Shown: piece after piece, positions 31,901 to 39,876 of the stretch
How the letters are laid out: each line of letters opens with the position of its first letter
Position numbering within the stretch: position 1 is the first letter of the stretch
DNA from: Mermis nigrescens
Taxonomy: Eukaryota > Nematoda > Enoplea > Mermithida > Mermithidae
NCBI GenBank assembly: GCA_036768485.1
Contig: JAVLUZ010000154.1
Span: 47,911,786-47,975,785, forward strand
Length of the DNA: 64,000 nt
Reading direction: 5' to 3'
Notes under the pieces: model-generated
What the model saw: the letters and a program-made list of their open reading frames with translations, nothing else
Told to the model about the DNA's origin: nothing
Database searches by the model: none
Made by a program: the position numbers and the translations under genes

Positions 31901-34728
31901 TGCGCAGTTTACTATGCCCTTAAATTTTCACGTGAGTAGAAATAGGAAGCAAGAAACATTAAAAAGTAAGCAAAATAAAATCAGTCGTTGCAAAGTGACA
32001 AAAGAAATCAGCTTAAACGTATTTGTAACATTTTTGGTGAACATAGTGATTTGCAAGTAATTTAATTTATAGAGCGTAGAAAACCTTAAAGTTTATAATT
32101 GCTGAGTAGCGCTCCTTAATGATATTATAGCAAATGGGGCACTTCGCTGCCCCATTAGCTAGGACAATCTTTTTGCAAATTGGTCGCTTCGCTCTCCATT
32201 TGCAAAAAAGATGGATATTTGCCTATATCTGATGACCAATATGCAAAAAATTGTCTAGAAATTCATATGTTGTATTTGTTATTGACGTATAACGTTATCT
32301 TATTACTTTAATTTACACTTTTCAAATTTTACTGCTTTTTCTCACTCACTCTGTAATATCCATTGTTTGCAACCTCTCAGTCTCAAAAGTCTTAAATTCT
32401 ATCCGCTTTAGCACAATTTTCAGCCACTTCGTAGTTATATTAGATTTAAATGCTAGGTTTAATCGTGTAATAAAATTCTGTTCCTAGATTAATTCTTGTT
32501 GCTAGTTTGTCGCTGTAAACTTTTTACTTAGAGATATGACACAACGAATGAAACCCGGTACGAAAGAACTTCGTTTAATCTGCAATAATTGAAAGACATT
32601 AGTAGGAATATATACCTCATTATTCGACTGACGGGCCTTCTCAGTGCCGGTGCTGATATTATCCATCCGAAGCGCTCTTTCATCAACTTCATTATGTGTT
32701 TTATCTGCAAATCATTAATTCTGATTCGTTTCGGAGATTTGAAGTCATGGATTTACTCGGGTGGGTACTGATCAAAAATAAAAATGCAACCAGTGTCCCA
32801 GCAATGAATTGTACAACTGTTTAACGATAAGCTATAAGATTTTTTGAAGAAGCTTCACAGCATAGCGGTATTTATGGGGCAGAAAAACGAGTCGCATACC
32901 GGACCGAACAAAGCGAAAAAATTCGATATGCTTCGATAGAAAGTCTATCATTCCTGCATTATGGCGTTAAAGTAATAATTAGAGTTATAGTGCATTGTTC
33001 AAATGATACATGTAAAGCAAAAACTCGTTTTTTAGTCGTGAAAGAATCCTAACAAAAACATGCTTTGCCTTTGTTGCCCTACAACTTTATGGTATTTTAC
33101 GATATTTGAGTGCAACTTCGCTTATTCTCACGCCTCTTCATCAGGCTATCACTTATCCAATCTGCTTAACGACATTGTAGATTACAGCAAAACAATCGCG
33201 CTTTAATTAAAAATTGCACGTTTCAATAACTGTTTGCAAATTAAAAACTTGATTATGAATGTAACTAGACAGCCCGTGATAAAAATACTTATTGTAGCGC
33301 ACAGTACAGACTAATCAAAATAGAAAGAAACAGAGTAAGGATTTAGACCCCTCCCGAATAAGATAGATCCCATAAGTCAATAGACCACACCAGAATTGAA
33401 TTTGTTTACTTTTTTGGATTTTCGCCAAATTTACACCACCCAGACCCCCAGAAGTTGGTCGCTGCCCAATGCCCATGTATGGTTATGTTGTAAAGGGAGT
33501 TTATTTTATGCACTGAATTTGTAAAATGCTGGAAAAAAAGACTTCTGTTGAATTTAATGTAAAAAATAGCAGCTCAAATAACATAATTAAAATTTCCTTA
33601 TATTCCTGTCTGCAAATGTAATAGGCTCCTAGACAAAACAAACCGCGTTTAAATTGGTCATCAAGCATCTGAGAAGTTACAAATGACCAATAAGTCATTC
33701 GTTTTTTTACAAATCTTGTCACGGAACGGAATCGAACGGAAGCTGTTTCTAACATCTCTGAATATATAAAATTAATGTGTACTGTCGCCATCCAGCAAAC
33801 AGAGAAAATTAAAATTAAGTATGAAGGAGATCATAAACTTGGCAAGAATTTATTTCTACACATTATTGAATCGATCAATTGTCTTATAGAAATCCAACTC
33901 AAGTGTACACTAACTTTATACTTTAAATTTTATTAAGGAAAATGCTAGTTTCTGCAAAAAGAATGGATGACTGCTGACATATCAACAGAAGCTGCAGCAG
34001 CAATAAGAGCAACAAAAACACTGCATTAGAGCCATTTCACTGTTATTTTGTCAATAATTTTTTAATTACGCATAGTTTTTATCAATTTCCGACGTAAAAG
34101 AAGCAGCTTCTGAAGGTACTCGAAGCCCAAAAATCTTCAGTTTCGCCGAATTTCAAATTCCGAAAATTTCATTTTTCAAATTATCTTTTTTTCACAATTT
34201 TCCAATCCCAACGGATGAATTTGAAGAGCAACGACGAAAAATGGTGTTTTTGTGATCATCAATTTTGTTGGTCTTTTTAGCTTTGGGAATTCTAACCCCA
34301 GTTGACTTATTAATTTCATTCTTTTTTTGCCTTTAAAAGATTTTGATTTTCACCTTTGCCAATATGTTAGAACAGTTCGTAATTAGTAAAACGGGAAATG
34401 GAATAATTCTGAAGTTGATAATAACTCGTTATTTGAAACGCAACAATAAAGTCTGGAAAATTATGGCTCGAAAAATTAATGACCGTAGATATTGTGGTAA
34501 ATATTATAGGAGCAATAGATAAGTACACTACTCTGGATTATATTTTCACGTTGCAGTCGATAAAGGTAATAATGTCGGTATTTTTAATCGTGTTATCTTA
34601 CCTCGCACATGCTTGTTACGAAATCTCCATAGTATCGAAACGGTCACTAATGCTGTGACGATAAAGGTGGCGCAAATACAGCCAATGATGATGCCAGCTA
34701 AGGCGCCGCCCGTTAATATGATATTGTC
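25670..34728 (-). CDS. Single-pass membrane protein with cytoplasmic PDZ domain (six 3' exons; 5' partial)
   Basis: Exons 34728-34602, 32704-32616, 30654-30513, 29394-29136, 26969-26545 and 25953-25670 join with GT-AG junctions in phases 1, 0, 1, 2, 1 and one open frame of 441 residues ending in TAG. Residues 4-34 are one hydrophobic helix (ALAGIIIGCICATFIVTAL...) followed by basic RFRNKHVR, as expected of an outside-in single-pass protein. A charged linker (43-72) leads to a PDZ domain at about 76-160 with the binding-loop motif LGFDI, then GLFVKNL, GAIKDGDKIISVE and DVLTLILQKG. A low-complexity polar region and an acidic, tyrosine-rich C-terminal exon follow. The PDZ is loosely like those of AHNAK or periaxin. 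Ectodomain exons should lie between 34729 and about 39700 but were not identified, so the receptor type is unknown. Confidence 0.85.
25971..26535. mobile_element. Cluster of family B and A elements filling an intron
   Basis: The intron 25954-26544 is almost wholly made of these. A family B left end (CATACATGGGCAG) starts 16 bp from the acceptor; family A copy A9 is nested in it; B sequence resumes at 26234 (AAAATTCCGGG, TTGGGTGAAATTGCC) to about 26368; a second, minus-oriented B element (AACATGGGCGTGGG to GCCCACGTATGG) runs to 26535, eight bases from the splice donor. Confidence 0.75.
25983..26227 (+). mobile_element. Family A miniature element, copy A9 (nested)
   Basis: Ends GCATAGGTGGGC and TCATACCTGGGC with exact 6-bp duplication TGGGCA (25977-25982 and 26228-26233), which is part of the host element's own terminal sequence. 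Confidence 0.9.
26545..26969 (-). CDS. PDZ membrane protein: polar tail exon
   Basis: 425 nt, acceptor GCTATTTCAG, donor GTAACC. Encodes SSADVKTQLRRGNDSKYDNQ, LSKFVPQVLLHDDFSTDN, MYDKLTGAERMQLMNLSF and then a Ser/Thr/Asn/Gln-rich region with no recognised domain. Phase in and out (2, 1) agrees with neighbours. Confidence 0.82.
27053..27291 (+). mobile_element. Family A miniature element, copy A10
   Basis: Ends CCATACGTGGGC and CCACACCTAGGC. Left flank CTCCAA, right flank TTCCAA (5 of 6). It forms a head-to-tail row with A11 and a B copy. Confidence 0.88.
27298..27535 (+). mobile_element. Family A miniature element, copy A11
   Basis: Ends CCATACGTGGGC and CCACACCTGGGC with TTCCAA exactly on both sides (27292-27297 and 27536-27541). 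The left hexamer is shared with A10. Confidence 0.92.
27542..27692 (+). mobile_element. Family B miniature element, copy B3
   Basis: Starts CCATATATACATGAGCAGC directly after TTCCAA and ends CCCGTGTGTGG. The body has the family B blocks GGGTCAAATTGCC and AATTCAATTCTGTGGGTC. The right flank TAGTAC does not match TTCCAA. Confidence 0.7.
28618..29063 (-). mobile_element. Family C hAT-type miniature element, copy C3
   Basis: Minus orientation, CACGGTTTTTTGTATTCGGC at the left and GTACAAAAAACTG at the right. Flanks TTTCAATG and CTCCAATG agree at 6 of 8. It carries two GGCGCTTCRC motifs. It lies 72 bp from the donor side of a PDZ exon. Confidence 0.8.
29136..29394 (-). CDS. PDZ membrane protein: second half of the PDZ domain
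   Basis: 259 nt, acceptor TTAATCTAG, donor GTGATA. Encodes DKIISVELNFDRLSFIDSFA, LLDRLSSYTDVLTLILQKGP and a basic tail KISRSYGSYRKKYSRGERKG. The split of a PDZ domain at the GD-K-I turn is a common intron position. Confidence 0.87.
29629..29781 (+). mobile_element. Family B miniature element, copy B4
   Basis: Ends CCATACGCGTGCAG and CCACACATGGGCG, flanks TAACCA and TATCCA (5 of 6). Body includes GTTGGGTGAAATCGCC and TAGAATTCTGGGCTC. In the intron between the two PDZ exons. Confidence 0.8.
29790..30510. other. PDZ-gene intron sequence, no assigned repeat
   Basis: Holds a 69-codon plus-strand frame (30068-30277) with fairly protein-like composition but no motif. Otherwise unassigned. Confidence 0.3.
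30513..30654 (-). CDS. PDZ membrane protein: first half of the PDZ domain
   Basis: 142 nt, acceptor CATTTAAG, donor GTTAGT. Encodes QYRIPVKGKKLTDLGFDIYG and DGLFVKNLAADTISSNGAIK. LGFDI is the carboxylate-binding loop, GLFVKNL the following strand, and GAIKDG the turn before the second helix. Confidence 0.85.
31672..31826 (+). CDS. Possible orphan 3' exon or coding fragment
   Basis: After an acceptor-like TTTTTATCTTTTAG, an open frame of about 50 codons reads EAQLGIYFPNLAPGVYWTTD, FKLTTQSARSEAVKHLED and ALTGICGRLREA before TAA. The composition is clearly protein-like, but the family was not recognised and no partner exon was found. It lies antisense in an intron of the PDZ gene, so a captured fragment or old retrosequence is possible. 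Confidence 0.3.
32131..32211. repeat. Two adjacent perfect hairpins with CGCTTCGC-type loops
   Basis: AATGGGGCACTTCGCTGCCCCATT (about 32132-32156) and TTTTTGCAAATTGG...CCATTTGCAAAAA around GTCGCTTCGCTCT (about 32169-32210) are each self-complementary. They sit 12 bp apart in an intron of the PDZ gene and resemble the loop chemistry of hairpins P1 and P2. Confidence 0.75.
32616..32704 (-). CDS. PDZ membrane protein: linker exon
   Basis: 89 nt between ATTTGCAG and a GTATAT donor. Encodes (D)KTHNEVDERALRMDN and STGTEKARQSNNE, a hydrophilic juxtamembrane linker. Both boundary phases fit the neighbouring exons; the overlapping other-frame ORF has no such fit. Confidence 0.75.
33340..33481 (-). 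mobile_element. Family B miniature element, copy B5 (degenerate)
   Basis: Blocks CCAGAATTGAATTTGTTTAC, GGATTTTCGCCAAATTTACA and GTCGCTGCCCAATGCCCATG match family B in reverse orientation. The left end is not clear. Confidence 0.6.
34602..34728 (-). CDS. PDZ membrane protein: transmembrane exon
   Basis: 127 nt, acceptor TTGTGCACAG, donor GTAAGA (phase 1 end). Encodes DNIILTGGALAGIIIGCICA then a hydrophobic run into SILWRFRNKHVR: one membrane helix with small-residue GG/AG motifs and a positive cytoplasmic anchor. Preceding exon must end in phase 0. Confidence 0.8.
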
Positions 34729-34809
34729 CTGTGCACAAATGGGATAAACATGAAAAGAAAGCAAAAAAGACTCCAAATCAACGTCGAGTTTGCCATTGGT
34801 TCTTTTTTT

Positions 34810-35482
34810 GCACTATTCGATTTTAAACTTTTTTTAGTGCCGTACTAAGTTAATAAAACTTATTGTTCGTACTTTTTCAGCATGCCTAATATGCAAGATA
34901 TATTTCGCATTAAAAAACTAGAATGTACATTTTAACTGCGGGCAATCGAAATACATCGATGTGCCAAACTAAACGGCATTGAAACGACTCGAACGTATGA
35001 ACACCGAAACTATGCAGAAACTTATACCTAATTATAAACTATCCTTAAACAAAATTCTTTGTTTGAACAAGATCGTCTTTGTCTGTAGGCAAAGAACGCG
35101 ATTTCGACGAAAGCTTGACTTTTAAAAAATCCAAGTAGAATATAGGGATTTCCAACGAAACAGGTGCATTACCGTGCACGTGTACTATTCGCGAAATGCG
35201 AAATTCGGTCATTGTCGTGGTAAAATTAAGAAATTAGGCAGGCAGTCACCTTCACGTCGTCTTCGGTGTATCAGAGCATACATCAAAATCACTTATAGAA
35301 CGGAACGAAATTTAGATATCATAAATTATATTAGGAGCAAATTAATACCGAACTTACATACATTGACATATCGGTAGAAACTGATGAATTCCGAAAAGCG
35401 AAACAATTTGTAGGTAGGTAGGTATATACATGTACAGTGTCAACAGCGATATTTCGATCGGTGTAGGACAGGAACGCACTTA
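34810..35482. other. Stretch upstream of the transmembrane exon
   Basis: Expected to hold upstream exons or introns of the PDZ membrane gene. A 56-codon minus-strand frame starting at about 35216 (MTEFRISRIVHVHG) was seen but has no supporting splice site match. No repeat family recognised. Confidence 0.3.
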
Positions 35483-35659
35483 TATAAGATACTAGTTGAG
35501 CTGCCCGGCGTTGCCCGGGCTGAACTTAGGCCTGATAGCTATATGGAATTAATATGTCTCTTGTATTTTTTATTTTTCAAGACTTTTGATGTTTTTGGGA
35601 TATTTCTAAAAAAATTATTGGTACAAACCATATTTTATTTTTTGGATTTTTTTAAAATG

Positions 35660-36000
35660 TCTTTTGTCAACCATTTTTTTGATCAAATCCATATTTTTGA
35701 CGTTACAGAATGGTTTTGAAAATTGTTTAGCCATAATCATATTTTTGATGTTCTGGGGTGTTCTGGAAATTTTTTTAATAAAACCCATATTGTTGATGTT
35801 TTGGGATGTTTTGGAAAATTTTTTTCGTCAAACCATATTTTTGATGTTTTAGGATGTTTTGGAAAATTTTTTTAATCAAACCCATATTTTTGATGTTTCG
35901 GGATGTTTTGGAAAATTTTTTCCGTCAAACCATATTTTTGATGTTTTAGGATGTTTTGAAAAATTTTTCCGGTCAAACCATATTTTTGATGTTTTAAAAA
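35660..36000 (+). repeat. Tandem repeat, about 55-bp unit
   Basis: Units of CATATTTTTGATGTTTTAGG ATGTTTTGGAAAATTTTTT with short GTCAAACC or AATCAAACC joins, about six copies, diverging at the left. Confidence 0.88.
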
Positions 36001-36059
36001 TTTTTTGTTTGTTGTAGCAAAGAATGTCATATATCACGTGATATGTTATAGCTGATGGT

Positions 36060-36450
36060 ATCTCCTATCTTATATCACTGCATGTTATGGCACAGACAGG
36101 GTATCTATACCAAACCTATCTTATAGCATTGCCTATCTCGTAGCACAGGGTATCTTATATCCCATACTATCTTACAACATTGCCTATCTTGCAGCTCGGG
36201 GTATCTTATATCACTTCCTATCTTATAGCATTGCCTATCTTGTAGCACGGGGTATCTTTTATAACGTTCAATCTTATAGCATTGCCTATCTTGTAGCACG
36301 GGGTGTCTTATATCAGATCCTATCTTATAGTATTGCCTATCCTGTAGCACAGAGTATCTTATATCACGTCCTATCTTATAGCATTGCTTCTCTTGTTGCA
36401 CATAGTATCTCATACCATGCCTATCTTATAAAATTGCCTATGTTATAGCA
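36060..36450 (+). repeat. Tandem repeat, 54-bp unit
   Basis: About seven units of TATCTTATAGCATTGCCTAT CTTGTAGCACGGGG plus TATCTTATATCACRTCC. As 54 is a multiple of three, the minus strand shows a spurious 102-codon frame with an 18-residue repeat. Confidence 0.9.
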
Positions 36451-36926
36451 TCATTTGGTTAAACCCGTATTTTGATGTTTCACAGTGCCGGCCAATGCTA
36501 TTACATATAACAATGTGCATAGTGTCGCCAGGCATGCTCCTCTTGGCCGGGGTATCCCTATACAAACAGTATAAACTAATTTTTGAAAAAATAGCAAAAA
36601 ATCGGCCATCTCCCGAAATCGTGGAGGCTTATAGCACAGGGGCCAAACCCTGCTCCTTCCCTGCCCAGGGCCAATGGGTGCGTTTGTCGAAATTTCAAGA
36701 TAGCTACGGCTCCTTCCCCCATTGGACCGACCTCGGCCCAAAATATCAGCCCACCAAATTTCATTGGGCCGGAGCCAACCCGGCACAAACACACATACAA
36801 ACAAACAAACTTCCAAAAATATATAGTAGATAAGATTTTAAATGATAGTTTTGTTTTTTATTTATTTTATTCCCTGTCACCCCACCCCACTTACATTTAG
36901 GTGATTTAAGTGGGGTGGGGTAACTA

Positions 36927-37154
36927 CCATACGTGGGCAGCAAGAAAATTCTGGGGGGTGCAAGATTTCTCAAAGGTAAAAAAATGGCCTTAGAAGTGGT
37001 GGTATGGCGAAAAAACACCATTTTTCGACGTTCCTCATTGAGCACTATCTATTGAATTCTGGGGGTATTTTGATTTCTGGTGGATTGGGGGTATTTTGCT
37101 TTCTCGGGGGGGGGGGTGCATACACCCCCAACCCCCCTTCACGCCCAGGTGTGG
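36927..37154 (+). mobile_element. Family A miniature element, copy A12
   Basis: Ends CCATACGTGGGC and CCACACCTGGGC with exact 6-bp duplication TAACTA (36921-36926 and 37155-37160). Confidence 0.93.
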
Positions 37155-37577
37155 TAACTACTAACTGGTCTTCAAAATTGAATCAGCATATGGCGAGAAA
37201 AAGGAAGGATAAGTAGTTAGGTACGTTTATATGATTTCTGACCGTCGTTCTGACCTTCTCGGCAGACTGAAAGTCTTATTTTTTGAGTCAGATCGCTCAT
37301 ACAAAGATTTCCAGCGAAAAAATCAAGTTTTATTTGATGTTTTTCCAATTTGGTTCTAAATTTTCGGCCGTATTGCGGCTTTTACAACAAGTGCTTGATG
37401 CGGGTACAAGGAATAAAACATTAATGAAGTTTAGTCTGTTTACCCTGTGGTTTTCTTTGAAGAATGTAACCAACATTAAAACTGAGAACTTCTGATAAAT
37501 ATGGGTCAAATCAGGGCTTATACAAAAATTATTGGACAACAGCTGAACATTGTCATGTGAAAGGCGTAGCTCACGGG
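37155..37577. other. Stretch between elements A12 and J1
   Basis: An 85-codon minus-strand frame (37330-37587) and two short acceptor-to-donor segments (37491-37444 and 37266-37225) were considered as ectodomain exons of the PDZ gene; none could be joined in phase to the transmembrane exon. Confidence 0.3.
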
Positions 37578-37583
37578 AACGGA

Positions 37584-37976
37584 CCATACATGCACAGCAT
37601 GGGAATTCTGAGAGGTTGAAATTATGAAGTGCCTTTTTGGGTCCAAAAATGGTAAGTACGCGTCAAAAATATCGTTTTTCAGCGTTTCTGACGATGCTTC
37701 ATCTTTCTAGAGCATAAAAACAAAAAATTTCGAAAAAAAATCAAAAAGTCGTGAACAAAATATAGTTAAAACATGAGTATAACGGCGCGAAGCGCCGAAA
37801 GTTTGGCACTTCTGAGCGAACAGATAGCTAAGAAGGCTTTAAAAAGCATCTTTCCTACAAATCTTAAGAAAATTTGTGGGAACTTACAAAAAATCGTCAA
37901 TTCTAGGAGGGACGATAAAATTTTTGCTGGGGATTAAAATTTGTCTGGGTTTGAAGCCCCCTGGGATCATGTGTGG
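37584..37976 (+). mobile_element. Family J miniature element, copy J1
   Basis: Ends CCATACATGCACAGC and CCACACATGATCCC; flanks AACGGA and ACCGGA (5 of 6). The interior has TTTTTGGGTCCAAAAATGG, GGCGCGAAGCGCCGAAA and GGACGATAAAATTTTTGCTG. The termini and hexamer duplication group it with families A and B. Confidence 0.78.
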
Positions 37977-38179
37977 ACCGGACTATAAATATCTCGAGCC
38001 ATTCTTCAGCTGAATTTTCCTGCGTCGATTTTTACACTAAATGATAATTAATGGAATCTTGATGATTTTGCTCTTTTTACACGAAATTCTAAAAAATTTT
38101 AGCTTTTAGAAAAGCACTGCAGTGAATTGATTTTTTCTACAATCACGAGTATAAAACTGGCGAACAAACGATACCTATT

Positions 38180-38805
38180 TCATGCATGCACAACATGGCC
38201 GGCCTATGAGGAAGGTCAGCCTAAGTCAAAGAGCTTTCTTCAGCCAAAATGACCTGAAAAAGTCGTACGCAACTATAAACAAATGTTAAAATAGTGTGAA
38301 AATTAAATTAATCAGCAGTTTCTGGTCAATTTCAAGCGCTATTGAACCAACAGAACGGTAAGAAATTTTCTATGAACAATGGAGGCCGAAGATGGGTGAA
38401 AACCACACGTGGGCAGCAAGAAAATTCTGGGGGGCGCAAGATTTAAAGGTCAAAAAAATGGCCTTAAAATTGGTGGGCGAAAAAACACCATTCTTCAACG
38501 TTTCTTATCGAGCACTATCCATTGGCATCAAAAAATTGCGAAAAAAAAACAAAAAAAAATTTCAAAAATTGATTTCTGGGGGGAGTATTTTGGTTTCTGG
38601 GGGGTGCATACCCCCCAAACCCCCCACGCCCAGGTGTGGTGAAAACTGAGAACTCATTTCAAAAGTACTCTAAATTGACCAGAAACTGTGTGATACCGTA
38701 GTTTTAAGTCATTTTAGCACTTATACTATTTTTGACGCCATTTTAACTAAAAAAAGCTAAATGTTTGACCCCCCTCCCTTCCCAGACCGACCATGCTATG
38801 CATCT
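38180..38805. mobile_element. Family L element split by A13
   Basis: CACAACATGGCCGGCCTATG at the left and CAGACCGACCATGCTATGCA at the right, with TTCTGGTCAATTTCAAG and TTGACCAGAAACTG as matching inner blocks. Similar text at 27690-27850 and 45236-45470. A13 lies in the middle. Confidence 0.5.
38403..38639 (+). mobile_element. Family A miniature element, copy A13
   Basis: Ends CCACACGTGGGC and CCACACCTGGGC with exact 6-bp duplication TGAAAA (38397-38402 and 38640-38645). Confidence 0.93.
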
Positions 38806-38919
38806 ATGGTCTGGACTGTAGCCCCGAAAATCTATAAGCTCCGCAGAATTGAGTTCTCGATGCTATTTCCCGCTACTTCGCCCCATCGGAACCCCAGAAT
38901 TTGGTTGCTGACAATGTAA

Positions 38920-39522
38920 GTTTCAGCAAAATTTCATGTGCCTGCTAATTTATTGCACGTATGTACTGTAACAGTTATAGCTCAAGTTTCAAACGCTTTA
39001 CAGCAATACATGTACACAATTCTCAATTATGCACGAAATTTTGTAAAATACCTACTGTAATTTCATCTTACTTGAACATTGTCTTGCCAACTGATCGATC
39101 TGAATGCTAATAACGTTTTAGAGTGATCAGGAGGCGATTGTCTTCATAAAAAACGGATTTGTAGTTTTTCAATCAAAAAAGGGTGTTTTATTTGGAAAAT
39201 TCAATTTTACAAAATTTTATGCGGAGAAATAGCTGGTTATCACGCTGTAACCTATTGTCGACTGAAAAGGTGGTTTAAACTGATCTGACGATCTGACATT
39301 ACGAGCACAACAGACGAAATTGTTTAGCAGCGGCTTGTGTATCCGGAAGCTACTTTTGTATCCAGCGATGAAAACCGATGGGCTGAATTAAATCGTATCC
39401 TATGATGAATCAATATCAGAAGATTAAATTAAACAAAACTAGCTAGATATTTCAAATGGAATTTTATTGGAATATAATACAGGAAGTTAACGTAGGTACG
39501 TATATATTAAAATAACAACGGT
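38920..39522. other. Stretch between PDZ gene region and CWC15 3' end
   Basis: A family B scrap ends at about 38920. The rest is AT-rich with no recognised gene; a 28-nt acceptor-to-donor segment at about 39079-39106 on the minus strand was not convincing. Confidence 0.3.
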
Positions 39523-39530
39523 ATGTAGAT

Positions 39531-39699
39531 CAGGCACGTAGCTGGCCGTCCTATTCTGGAGGGCTAATACCAATTTTTGGGGGTACTAAGCCCAAAAAGG
39601 CAAAAAATAGCACAAATAACGTTTAAAAGTCCTATTTTTCCGATTTTTCTGAATTTCGAGGGGATCCGAACTCCCCATTCCCCCAGAGATACGTGCCTG
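39531..39699 (+). mobile_element. Family D hAT-type miniature element, copy D1
   Basis: Inverted ends CAGGCACGTAGC and CAGGCACGTATC; flanks ATGTAGAT and ATGTAAAT (7 of 8). 169 bp. It starts 41 bp beyond the CWC15 stop codon and so probably supplies part of that gene's 3' UTR. Confidence 0.88.
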
Positions 39700-39740
39700 A
39701 TGTAAATACATAAGCCATGTCTAACAAACGATCGTAGGGA

Positions 39741-39876
39741 CTATTTGATGTATTTCTCCATGAATTTCTTATGAAATTCTGATCGCAAAGAATCGTTAAT
39801 AAAAGTCGCCGCGTCTCTCTTGCGCTTCTCTTCGACGCCTTTTGCACAATTCTTAAACACAACGTCGTCGTCCCAC
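39741..39876 (-). CDS. CWC15: CWC15 exon 6 (C-terminus)
   Basis: 136 nt, acceptor TTCCGCTTCAG, ends in a stop at 39741. Encodes [20 protein letters not shown] then [20 protein letters not shown] and KYIK, the most conserved part of CWC15. Confidence 0.96.

Larger units (their letters stand above)
35491..36829 (+). mobile_element. Interspersed element K with two internal minisatellites
   Basis: Starts ACTAGTTGAGCTGCCCGGCG TTGCCCGGGC (35491 onward) and ends in CACACATACAAACAAACAAA then AAATATATAGTAG, flanked by ATAAGAT on both sides (35484-35490 and 36830-36836). Between the ends are two tandem arrays and a GC-richer 3' part (36490-36790). CCGGCGTTGCCCGGG openings and AT-rich closes are seen in dispersed elements of many animals, but I cannot name the class. 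No transposase or polymerase frame was seen. Confidence 0.6.

Noticed and set aside
35170..35216. Possible first exon starting MTEFRISRIVHVHG
   Set aside because: No supporting donor in phase and no signal-peptide character; could not be tied to the PDZ gene.
36105..36413. 102-codon frame with an 18-residue repeat
   Set aside because: Produced by a 54-bp minisatellite whose period is a multiple of three.
37225..37491. Short acceptor-to-donor segments as ectodomain exons of the PDZ membrane protein
   Set aside because: Segments at 37491-37444 and 37266-37225 cannot be chained in phase to the transmembrane exon and have no recognisable domain.
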